From: Tetmemena sp. SeJ-2015
Taxonomy: Eukaryota > Ciliophora > Spirotrichea > Sporadotrichida > Oxytrichidae
Length of the DNA: 14,986 nucleotides
Assembly (NCBI GenBank): GCA_027382625.1
Contig: JAJKFJ010023700.1
Location: 1-14,986, forward strand
Direction: 5' to 3'
Part shown: one piece after another, positions 1 to 7,513 of the stretch
Layout: each line of letters opens with the position of its first letter
Position numbering within the stretch: the stretch's first letter is position 1
Program-made: the position numbers and the translations under genes
The notes under the pieces: model-generated
The model's input: only the letters and a program-made list of their open reading frames with translations
Told to the model about the DNA's origin: nothing
The model's database searches: none

Positions 1-330
1 GCATCAAGTGATAGAGCAGCAGCTTCTTATAGTGTCCCTTAACTAAGTTCCAGTAAAACTCAATGCCGTTGAACTCTGGCGAGTATGGAACATTAAAAAC
101 AGGAGTGATGTTCAACTCAGCGTATGCATTCTTCGCTTCCTTTGTCTTGTGTACGCTGAGGTTGTCAACGAGTAGAACGATCTCACCGTCTGTGATCTTC
201 TCTCTGAGCTTCTTAAGGAACGCAACATACTGCTCTCGCTTGATACAGCTAGGATGAAGGACATAAGCTTCTAAGCCTGAGTAGTTGTATGAGATATGAA
301 AAGGAGATTAAGAAGCTTTTATTAGAGATT
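1..330 (-). CDS. DDE transposase, C-terminal part (cut by window edge)
   Basis: The minus-strand frame is open from about 330 to the window edge. It reads HISYNYSGLEAYVLHPSCIK at 300-241, then LLVDNLSVHKTKEAKNAY around 173-121, then FNVPYSPEFNGIEFYW around 101-49. A VDN aspartate followed by PYSPEFNGIE is the arrangement of the second and third catalytic acids in Tc1/mariner-like DDE transposases, including the TBE transposases of spirotrich germlines. The Asp-to-Glu spacing of about 34 residues fits that class. The first catalytic Asp and the N-terminal DNA-binding part are not visible: above about 340 the sequence turns AT-rich with no clear upstream continuation, so the gene may be 5'-truncated or interrupted. 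No TAA or TAG occurs in the well-conserved part, and base composition is richer in G+C than the flank. Assignment to TBE rather than another Tc1-like family is inference. Confidence 0.8.
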
Positions 331-339
331 AGGTTGAGT

Positions 340-1338
340 ACATAATTACTCAATGTAATTAAACTTAACTTTATCATTTAATTTTTTATCTTATGTTTTA
401 ACTAAAGAAGTTTAACTGATATTCTCTTACTTTTTAATATCATAGATACAATGTTCGCAAATTCCTATTCAATAGATCTTGTTGTTTATTATTAATATAC
501 ATCATCATGGGTTGACACGTGGCATCGGTAACTGGTCACACCAGTTATGAGCGTGTTTTAGTGTGTGATATAAAAGCCTATTATAAATATATACTTGCAA
601 GGTACTTAATTCTGCTAATCTAATCTAATTAATATTCATATTTGCTTAATCATAACTAGATAATTATATTAGCTGCTTAAAAACAATTGGTCTTAATTTG
701 TGTAAATTCTTTTAAAACGAGAGAATGAAATTAATAATTTGAGCTATTATTGGAAAAAATAACTATTTATTTAAATAAGCAATATGCAATAACATTAATG
801 ATGATTAATTGTTTTTTGCTTTTTTTATTATATTTTGTGTGAATAGTTTAAAATATAAATTGAAAAAACTATTTCGTTTGTTAATAAATCAGTACGATAA
901 TCTATAATTTGTTTATTTATTTTAGGGTCTAAGCATAGTTTAATATTATTTCACATGATAAGGCACCTATAGCAGTTTCTTTCTATTCCCTATAGATTAA
1001 TAAAAAACATATTGAAAGATTTACTATAGCTGAGTATTTAATAAAAAGAGAATTAAATTATATATTAGATTAAAATGGAATAAATGAGTCACAGTTTAAG
1101 TGTGTCCAAATCGAATAATTATTAGACTATTCGATTCAGCATTGTATTCTAAGAACTTTTTATCCTTGCAACTTTTGTGTGTGAGCGCTCAGTAAAGAGT
1201 TATAAGCGACACAAGTTTTAATGAAAATGAGAAAGAAGGAGAATGCGTGAGTCATATCTCGTTACTGAGAGTTGCTATGAAGATGATTAAAGAAGAAACT
1301 CATATTAATTTTTGATAATCAATCGACCAAGCTGTGGA
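340..1338. other. AT-rich spacer, no supported gene
   Basis: This stretch is strongly AT-rich, with stops and short frames on both strands and no recognisable protein. The richer patch at about 1175-1290 includes AGCGCT, and a similar AGCGCTCA...GTAAA patch occurs near 7509-7526. Both lie just past the ends of the two kinase copies, so the patch is probably part of the duplicated unit (3' flank or chromosome-end region). No C4A4 telomere-like repeat is seen. Confidence 0.5.
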
Positions 1339-1374
1339 TCATGGAGTGAATCTCAGATTTTAACCGCCACGAAG

Positions 1375-1469
1375 TTTTGACTCTCCATTTATTATTTTCA
1401 TTGATCAATTTTAATTAAAATTCCTACTATATTACTCTTTAATTATATTCTTATTCTTTTTTTTGACTC
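1375..1469 (-). other. IES near the 3' end of kinase A, pointer GAGTCAAAA
   Basis: The 9-bp repeat GAGTCAAAA flanks 77 bp of AT-rich DNA. Removal joins KEAES to KLRGGQNLRFTP and the terminal TGA. Copy B ends with the related KTPSHLKGGTN, supporting the junction. Confidence 0.75.
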
Positions 1470-2608
1470 AGCCTCCTTACGTTGAAGCTTACTTAAAAAA
1501 TAAAAAAATTTAAAATTTGCTTTTATAAAGTATTCTTCACAAAAATAGTAAGAATAATTAAACGAATTGATAATAATTCAGGAAAAATTATATTTTTACA
1601 ACTGATTGATAGACTCGAATATAGAGTATTACGAAATTAGAATTAAAAATTTTCAAAATAAAATCTACAGCAAAAAAATGTATTATTTTGGATTAAATAA
1701 AGATTCTTTTTTCTCATCCTTATGTCCTCAAATTTATTTATCTCTATAAAAATAATTAATAATCTTTTAAATATATAGCTGTCATAGTTGCTGCTTAATA
1801 TACGATTATTACCATTTTCACATATCTTTTAACGACGATTACTGTCTTAATTTTAAATTGCTTCAGATGATATGTGCTAGCTCTTTGATAATTGCTCATT
1901 CACCATTCTATTAGGTCTTCTATAAATCCTTTAGTCATTCTCTTCTGATTTCTAGTCTTCTACTTTTTCTTATCTTTTTTACGGATAAAATCTTTCCTGG
2001 TATAGTTAATCAAATTTCTATTATTATCTTGATTCATTTTTATAGAAACCTAGTTGACTTTATAAATCTACGCTTTCTTTTTACTCTTCTGAAGCAGTTG
2101 AGTGATCCTATTGATTATTGAAAGAACAATCATTAATAGTGATTGTTTTTACTTGCTCAGGATTATGCACCAAATTATTTTCATCGATTAAGCCTTTGGG
2201 CTAAACTTCTATTGCTACTTCAGCTTTTGCTTATGTTTTTGGCTCTTGCATTTAAACCACAGAGATCAAACTGTCATAGTCAGGCACTTCCTCAAAGCCA
2301 ATATTAGAATAAAGTTGGTTAAAAATGTTCTTTAGGTTAGTCAACATAAAACATTTTTCCTCTTTTTGGTCTAGGTAAAATAGAAAATAATTTTTAAATA
2401 GATTAAATTTTATTTTGAGGTACTCGAGAAGATATTTCTTAATTTAGCCTCCGACTCTATCCTATAAATTCACCATCATATAATAAAATTAATGTTTCCT
2501 CTATATCTATTTCGAAAAAGTTAATCATTTCAGCTTTTAAATTAAATGATACAATTATTTAAATTTAGATATTTTAGCAATGTCTGATTCGTAAGGAAGA
2601 TAATATCC

Positions 2609-2641
2609 TTTCTTTCAAATCATTTTTAATAAAATTTCTTT
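2609..2641 (-). other. IES in kinase A, pointer AAAGAAA
   Basis: Removing 26 bp between AAAGAA(A) repeats joins NKVLLKK to GYYLPYESDIA. Unremoved, the frame meets a TGA. Copy B has the same site with pointer AAGAAA. Confidence 0.85.
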
Positions 2642-2680
2642 AACAGTACTTTGTTTAACAAGCCTATGAATGATAAGAGT

Positions 2681-2731
2681 AAGCTGAAAATATTTATTTG
2701 GGTATAATTATTTTAATATAAAAGCTGAAAA
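2681..2731 (-). other. IES in kinase A, pointer TTTTCAGCTT
   Basis: The 10-bp repeat TTTTCAGCTT flanks an AT-rich core. Removing 41 bp gives RRDDVFSLLLSFIGLLNK in frame. Copy B has the same site with the 8-bp core TTCAGCTT. Confidence 0.9.
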
Positions 2732-2740
2732 CATCATCTC

Positions 2741-2759
2741 TCCTGCTGCTTTCAGTCCT
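2741..2759 (-). other. Very short IES in kinase A, pointer AGGA
   Basis: Removing 15 bp between AGGA repeats gives LSRRDDVF, the CK1 SRRDD signature. The frame is open without removal, but copy B has a 15-bp insertion at the same place carrying an in-frame TGA, so both are best read as a shared tiny IES. Confidence 0.55.
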
Positions 2760-2882
2760 ACTAAGAGTGAAAGGTGAACAAAATATCAAGGTTCCCACAA
2801 TTTAATCGACTTATTACTAAGGAATGTGTTCGCCTTAATTTTAGAATTCTTAGATTGTATCTAAGTCCACAATTAGAACATC

Positions 2883-2922
2883 ATAATCTTATTTATATAG
2901 ATCAATATATATATATAATCTT
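2883..2922 (-). other. IES in kinase A before the DLD motif, pointer AAGATTAT
   Basis: The 8-bp repeat AAGATTAT flanks a TA-rich core. Removing 32 bp gives GEKDYDVLIVDLD. Copy B has an IES here with pointer AGATTAT, so both site and pointer are conserved. Confidence 0.85.
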
Positions 2923-3086
2923 TCTCGCCATCTTGAGTGACTGTTTCCCTGATCATGAGATTGTCTGGCTTTATATCTCGATGGATGAATCCTGATTCAT
3001 GAAACTCCTGCAGGGATTTTATGGCTTTTGTAAACAGCACTCCGATTTCAGCATCTCTCTTTTAGACGAACTCGATTTGCTTTTCT

Positions 3087-3299
3087 TCTGAATCTTCAAT
3101 TTAGATTTATTAACTTTCAGTCCGGGGGGGTATTAAAAACGTAACTATCCTCTTTTACAATTCATTTATTTTTAATTAAAATAAAATAAGCAAATTTTTA
3201 ATACTTATTTAAGTTATTTTAGATTAAAAAGAATTATAGTTGTGATATTTTATAATTATTTAAAAAGTAATGAGATTTAATTTATTTTCTTCCCCTCTG
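3087..3299 (-). other. IES in kinase A, pointer CAGA (tentative)
   Basis: An AT-rich stretch with a run of seven G/C near 3124 separates RKIVEAT from KQIEFVQKRDAEIG. CAGA repeats at the edges join the two in frame (209 bp removed). Copy B has a 346-bp IES at the equivalent place. A longer repeat GAAGAAAA also exists but gives the wrong frame. Confidence 0.55.
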
Positions 3300-3363
3300 T
3301 CGCCTCAACTATTTTTCTCATCTTAGACTCTATAGACTCACTTGCTTTCTCTATCAGCAGAAA

Positions 3364-3385
3364 ATTGTAAAACTAAAATTTTATT
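3364..3385 (-). other. IES in kinase A, pointer AAT
   Basis: Removing 19 bp between AAT repeats joins SGWPYN to FLLIEKASESIESK in frame. Copy B has an 18-bp IES at the same codon with pointer TTACA. Confidence 0.65.
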
Positions 3386-3559
3386 ATAAGGCCAGCCTGA
3401 TTCTGCTTTAGCAATTCCATGATCAATATATTTTGGAATACAGCTCAACTTCTTTTCTTTGATTAGCTTCTTATAAGAGAGAGATTCCTGAAGAAGTTGA
3501 TTGTCAAAGCTTTATCAGTTCTAAAATTTAGCAACAATCCTCTCTCCGTTCTTAGATTA

Positions 3560-3600
3560 TTGATTATATTATGAATATAAATGATTTATTGGTGGTTGAT
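3560..3600 (-). other. IES in kinase A, pointer ATCAA (tentative)
   Basis: Repeat ATCAA flanks 31 bp of AT-rich sequence. Removing 36 bp gives FDQQSKNGERIVAKF, close to copy B FDKPNNGERIAIKF. The frame is open either way, so support comes from the paralog alignment. Confidence 0.5.
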
Positions 3601-3610
3601 CAAACTTAAA

Positions 3611-4147
3611 TAAACTGAATAATTTAAACATTTTCTCACTTATTTAGAAAATGAAAAAATGAAGAGAACAGAGGCGTTGGGTAAGGATTCCCCAACTGTT
3701 CGACTACTTAATATGTTCCTAAAGATCTCATCCGATAAACAATTTTTTTCAAATTACAAGGCTCCAAAATTTTAATATCCAAATTAATTTTTACATTTTA
3801 TTTGTGAGAGAGAGTAGTGCAGGCAGAGATTTAAATTTCTAAACTAGTACAAAAGAACTGCATTTTATACCGCGACAAGAGTGCGCACAACAATAATTGC
3901 TCTATTAGTAACCATGCAAGATAAATTTTACTTTACTCACAATTTAGAGTCAAAGCTGATGGAGAGTAAATCATAGAAGAATTGGATGTAAAGTTAAAGA
4001 AGCACACGGCAAGCTTAATTATTACATATTTCCCTTTTGAAAGTATCTCTATCTTCAATGAAAACAATTATTATATCTGTGTAATAATTATCTTTTTTTA
4101 TTAGCTTGAGCAAAACCTATAAATCATTAGTATTAATCATTTCTAAA
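3611..4147 (-). other. Long IES in kinase A (tentative), pointer TTTA
   Basis: About 530 bp of AT-rich DNA separates NPKASINF from FKFDQ. Copy B has no insertion here and reads directly from NPRES to FDKP, apart from a frame break. Repeat TTTA at both edges restores the frame. The pointer is short and low-complexity, so edges may be off by some bases. It contains an inverted repeat GTTGGG/CCCAAC at 3676-3696. Confidence 0.55.
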
Positions 4148-4217
4148 AAATTAATAGATGCTTTAGGATTCACAAATTCATACTCGGTCACTATTCCATA
4201 AGGTCCCCAACCCAGTA

Positions 4218-4254
4218 AGGCTAAAATAATAATAAAGTAAATTATAAATAGGCT
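4218..4254 (-). other. IES in kinase A before the glycine loop, pointer AGCCT
   Basis: Direct repeat AGCCT flanks an AT-rich 27-bp core. Removing 32 bp gives EKRALLGWGPYGIV in one frame; without removal the glycine loop is out of frame. Copy B has an IES at the same codon (9364-9393). Confidence 0.85.
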
Positions 4255-4339
4255 CTCTTCTCGTATGTTTTTATTTTTTGAGGAAAATTTTCAAAATATT
4301 GTTGAATCAATTCACTCTCACTAGGCTCCATTTATATAT

Positions 4340-4411
4340 CTAGAGGGGAAAATGAACAGTTCTTTAAACACTGATTTTAGCTTTTAGATGGAGAGATAAT
4401 TTTTAACTTAC
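4340..4411 (-). other. Spliceosomal intron in kinase copy A (72 nt)
   Basis: The segment starts GTAAGT and ends with a pyrimidine run and TAG. Removal joins CAA G to AT ATA, giving PQQQDIQMEPS. This aligns without gaps to copy B when its own GT-AG segment is removed. The frame is open without removal (72 is a multiple of 3), so the support comes from the paralog alignment and splice signals. It has no flanking direct repeat like those of the IESs. Confidence 0.7.
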
Positions 4412-4499
4412 CTTGCTACTAAGGATTTAGGTCCTTATCTGGCTGCTGTGGCTATTGCTCTTAAATTTATTGACCTTGCATATTTTACCCTTTTTAAAT

Positions 4500-4600
4500 T
4501 TAAAATGAGTAAAATATCTATTGCTGTTTATAATTGGATATTACTGATCAATACAAGTAAGATATTAAGTTTTCTATTGATCATGAATTTTACTGCATCA
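4500..4600 (-). promoter_or_regulatory. Conserved block upstream of kinase A start
   Basis: About 90 bp immediately upstream of the kinase A ATG is clearly similar to the block upstream of kinase B (9640-9730). It shares two TGATCAAT-like words, GATATTTTACTCATT and TTAAAAAGGG just before the ATG. Being non-coding and better preserved than neighbouring spacer, it is a candidate promoter/5' UTR. It could also simply be residual duplication identity. Confidence 0.4.
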
Positions 4601-5100
4601 CGCACTCGCAAGATAGATTAATTTAGATTCTTCAATAAATAAAAATGTGAAATAAAATTCATCCTATTCTTGTGATTCACATTAAAAAAGTTATAATATT
4701 TTACTTTGAAGCACTTTGTGGTATCCAGAGCCCCTCTTGTTTAAAGAGCCTTGATGAATATTTGACGCCGCTCTAAAATAAATGATAAAGAATGATTTCT
4801 ATTTTTAATTTCATCTTTATTCTCTAATGAGCTTCCAAATCCTCCTAAATTGACTGTAAGCAAAAACCGCTTTCGCCAACTTTTTACAATTTCCTGGTTC
4901 TCTTTCTCATTATTTGATCTAGTTCACCCGTTCTCAATTTATGACAATATGTTGAATATTAATTGATTAGAGGAAAAATTAAAAAGATATGTAAAAGACT
5001 AGCCATTAGAGAATGAATTAAATAGATATCTAGATAAAAAGCTGCCTTTATCTTTAATTGTACACTTTAAGCATTAATGTGCAGGTTTTAATTCACTTTT
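4600..5100 (-). pseudogene. Decayed copy of the 3' end of the zinc-protein gene
   Basis: The segment lies upstream of kinase A exactly as the zinc-protein gene lies upstream of kinase B. The frame TRSNNEKENQEIVKSWRKR...LGGFGSSLENKDEIKN aligns to the intact C-terminus (ASQSKNDEEMASNQKAKAKR...IGGLVSSVENNDSNK). After a small IES, AASNIHQGSLNKRG aligns with NAVLSTSQGSLIKEA. An in-frame TGA at 4926-4924 replaces an Ala codon of the intact gene. The frame runs on to a TGA near 4600, past the stop of the intact copy. Weak resemblance may continue to about 5340, but I could not fix a single frame there. It has probably been non-functional since the duplication. Confidence 0.65.
4772..4800 (-). other. 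IES in the zinc-protein pseudogene, pointer AGA
   Basis: Removing 26 bp between AGA repeats joins ENKDEIKNR to AASNIHQGSLNK. The intact gene has an IES at the same codon (9921-9952, pointer TTTA). Confidence 0.6.
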
Positions 5101-5802
5101 TTGAAACATGTCTAATTTATTTTCTAGATTTTCTAACACTCATTAATTTTAATCTTAATACTCTTCTTTAACTTCATAATCTTAAATATTTTTTTTCTCA
5201 AAAAATACATCTACTTTTGTTTTTGCTGATGTTGATTTTGTTATTCCACAAACGGCTAGAAATATTAGTCATAAACAAATTCCAGATTAGCGTTATACCT
5301 GGAGGATTCGATTTTAATAAAGAATTAGTCACCTTGGTTTTAAACTTCCGAACATAAAATCTTAATAAATATCTCCTACTTAATTTATCTAAAATATCTC
5401 TTATTCCCTATCTCTTATTTGTATTCGTCCTATAACTCGACACTTTTAACTTGGAAGCGCAAAACTTTCTTTCATTAATATGAATAAATTACTTATTTTT
5501 AACTGTTATTTATTTATTTTTATTAAATAAAAATGCTGGTTGAAGCAAATTTATTCATTATCAAAGGAAAAATAACTCAATTTAAAACTGCAGCTTATAG
5601 AAGAATTTGTCCTATTATCTATTCAATATTATCATATTAAGTCTTTAGAGTGCAAAATCTTTTAATTTATTATAGGAAAAAGTTCGAAAATTAATTAAAG
5701 AAGAAGATTGCTCAGTTTTAGTTATAAAACAGTAATAGTTTAAAATTTTTAATTATTAATAAGATTTTTTATAAAAATATGTACTAGTGAATCATTTTCT
5801 TA

Positions 5803-5834
5803 CAACTTTTAGATTGCTCAAAGCCTAAAAGTTG
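5803..5834. repeat. Inverted repeat, 10-bp stem, 12-bp loop
   Basis: CAACTTTTAG and its exact reverse complement CTAAAAGTTG are separated by 12 bp. It lies in non-coding AT-rich DNA. No function can be assigned. Confidence 0.6.
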
Positions 5835-6277
5835 AAGAAGGAAAATAAGCTATAGGCAATTAGCTACAAATCCTCAACTAATAATTAGTACTTCTTGTAG
5901 TATATTATATTCTATTGAATTTAAAATAAAGCACATGGTCTCACTTTTTTTATAAATTAATTCTGCAAAGTAGATGCAGTAGTTAATATAAATTCTTAAA
6001 ATGCGAATTTTTAATTAATAAATTTGAATTTATTTTATAAAAATCAAAAGTCACTTTAATTTCTTCTATTTTCTCTCTAAAAATTTATCATTTAAGGTTG
6101 AAGACTTGTCTTAGTGTCTCGTACCAAAATTCTAATTTTATTTTATCTCTTATAAGCAAGTAATTGCTAATAGCTAGAATTTGTAAATCAAAAGATAGAG
6201 CAAACTGCAACGCAAGTTGGACGGTGATCATGGTATTTAAAAAAATATGAAGTAATAATTATATTTTTTTAAAAAAA

Positions 6278-6321
6278 AAAGATTTCTTAACAATATTAAA
6301 TAATTAAAAGAAGAAATCTTT
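6278..6321. repeat. Inverted repeat, 11-bp stem, 22-bp loop
   Basis: AAAGATTTCTT and its exact reverse complement AAGAAATCTTT flank an AT-rich loop, next to a homopolymer A run. Chance is possible in DNA this rich in A and T. Confidence 0.5.
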
Positions 6322-6874
6322 ATAAAGTAGTTAATAAATTTATCCTATTAAAATAATGAAAAATAAATAATGCCAAAATAAATTGAAAATCTCTACTTTA
6401 TTTGGCTTTTAACCTATATAGCAAAAAATAAGAAAATTTCTGGGGCTATTTTATGCAACTTATCTCTCATATTAAATTTAAGAATTTAATTAAAATAGTT
6501 TATTGATTAAAACAATAAATGGATAGTTTTAACTTTATAACAGTCGAAGTCACTCGAACCTTCTTGATCTATTAATTACTAATCAAAATTTAATGTAATT
6601 TCATCTTAAATGTTCTTCATAGAACCTCTTTTAGGGGAATTATGATTTGGGCTTTCATTCTCATAATAATATTCATTTTTACTTAAATTTGTACTTTTTT
6701 AATTTCTTTCAGTTACATTATTCTCAACAAAGTTTTTCTAATATAATTCGTTCAATAATTTTATATTTAAAAATATTTTCTTATAATTTCTATCTTGCGA
6801 TCTTACTTTCTATTAATTTATTTACTTCTTCCTGAAGCTTATGTATCTTATTTCGACATAACTATATTTTAAGT

Positions 6875-7145
6875 TCACAAATTAGAGTCTCTAGAGAAGT
6901 GTTATTCATGGCTCTTTATATCATAACAATTAATCATCTTGGAGTTCATAATAGTTTAAAATTATCCTCCTCCGAGGTCTAAATTTTCCAAAGAGCTTAT
7001 TTAGTTTTCACTCGATGACTTACGCAGATTCGAATCCTTATCATAGATCGACAGCTCCAAACTTTACAAAAGCTCATTTCGATCATCATCGGAGGAATCT
7101 TTATCATCATCGGAGAAACCATTATCGTCATCATCATCGGAGGAG

Positions 7146-7228
<83 letters not shown>

Positions 7229-7480
7229 GGAGGAGGAAAATTCAACAGTTGTAAAGTTATCTGAGGTTTTATTTGACTTTATTTATTGCTCATTCTTATT
7301 CTCTTCTTATTAATAGTTTAGAATTGATTATCTTAGATTAGAATAAATAAGTACTATTTTTTGAGAATACCCACCAACTTTAAATAAAGATATGAGATTT
7401 GAGATTAAATATAAGTGTAGTAGAATAAGCTCCCCTAGAACCTAAAATGTGGTACCGATCCCAGTCTCATCTTCTTTCAT
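6875..7480 (-). CDS. Asp-rich hypothetical protein (201 codons)
   Basis: The frame runs from ATG at 7480-7478 to TGA at 6877-6875 with nine or more TAA/TAG codons read as Gln. The middle is NKNEQQIKSNKTSDNFTTVEFSSS, then about 27 Asp, then four repeats of Ser-Ser-Asp-Asp-Asp type, then a polar C-terminus (SLENLDLGGGQFQTIMNSKM). The first 40 or so residues are Leu/Ile-rich and may be non-coding or contain an IES, so the true start is uncertain. The product would be very acidic. I recognise no family. It sits just downstream of kinase copy B on the same strand and has no counterpart next to kinase copy A. The repeat tract itself could be a non-coding microsatellite, but the non-repeat codons around it keep the same open frame. 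Confidence 0.5.
7147..7228. repeat. 82-bp trinucleotide microsatellite (CAT/ATG)
   Basis: An uninterrupted CAT repeat of about 27 units, followed leftward by imperfect copies broken by CGGAGG-type units (7080-7146). In the minus frame discussed for the Asp-rich protein it codes GAT (Asp). The other frames give His or Met runs that are shadows. Confidence 0.95.
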
Positions 7481-7513
7481 AGCACTACTTTACTCTTTGC
7501 CTTTTTTAAGCGC

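Larger units (their letters stand above)
1339..4481 (-). pseudogene. Casein-kinase-1-like kinase gene, copy A, germline form with IESs and one nonsense TGA
   Basis: The start ATG at 4481-4479 begins a Gln-rich N-terminus (MQGQQIQEQQPQQPDKDL) using TAA/TAG as Gln. A GT-AG intron and about ten IESs follow. Kinase motifs in order are the glycine loop GWGPYGIV (about 4212-4189), the VAIK-type lysine in VAKF (3529-3527), the CK1-like IPKY, the catalytic loop FIHRDIKPDNLM (HRD at 2983-2975), VDLDT in place of DFG (DLD at 2867-2859), GTLIFCSP, and the CK1 signature SRRDD (near 2745). A hydrophilic tail of more than 150 residues (about 2340-1750) is rich in Gln, Glu and Lys and ends KLRGGQNLRFTP then TGA at 1341-1339. 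Copy B is paralogous over the whole length. An in-frame TGA at 3517-3515, a few residues after the lysine, replaces a Ser codon of copy B and would truncate the kinase. I therefore call it a pseudogene, although a sequencing error cannot be excluded. The junctions of the tail near 1500-1750 and 2530-2580 are not fully resolved. Confidence 0.7.
5101..6870. other. AT-rich region, no firmly supported gene
   Basis: Minus-strand frames are long only because TGA is the sole stop. Two overlapping minus frames at about 5480-4760 and 5480-5320 are open, one starting MKESFALPSQKCRVIG, and could be remnants of the duplicated zinc-protein gene. Neither could be aligned convincingly with it. From 5500 to 6870 only AT-rich DNA and two hairpins are visible. 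Confidence 0.4.

Noticed and set aside
2000..4500. Kinase copies as the kinase frame of a TBE transposon
   Set aside because: Both copies hold IESs and a spliceosomal intron and are of the CK1 type with a gene neighbour, as expected of macronuclear-destined genes rather than a transposon frame.
6545..6570. A GGTTCGA-like T-arm on the minus strand suggesting a tRNA
   Set aside because: No matching acceptor, D or anticodon stems could be found.
7015..7254. Plus-strand poly-His frame and minus-strand poly-Met frame over the trinucleotide repeat
   Set aside because: Both are shadows of the microsatellite; the non-repeat parts are not protein-like.
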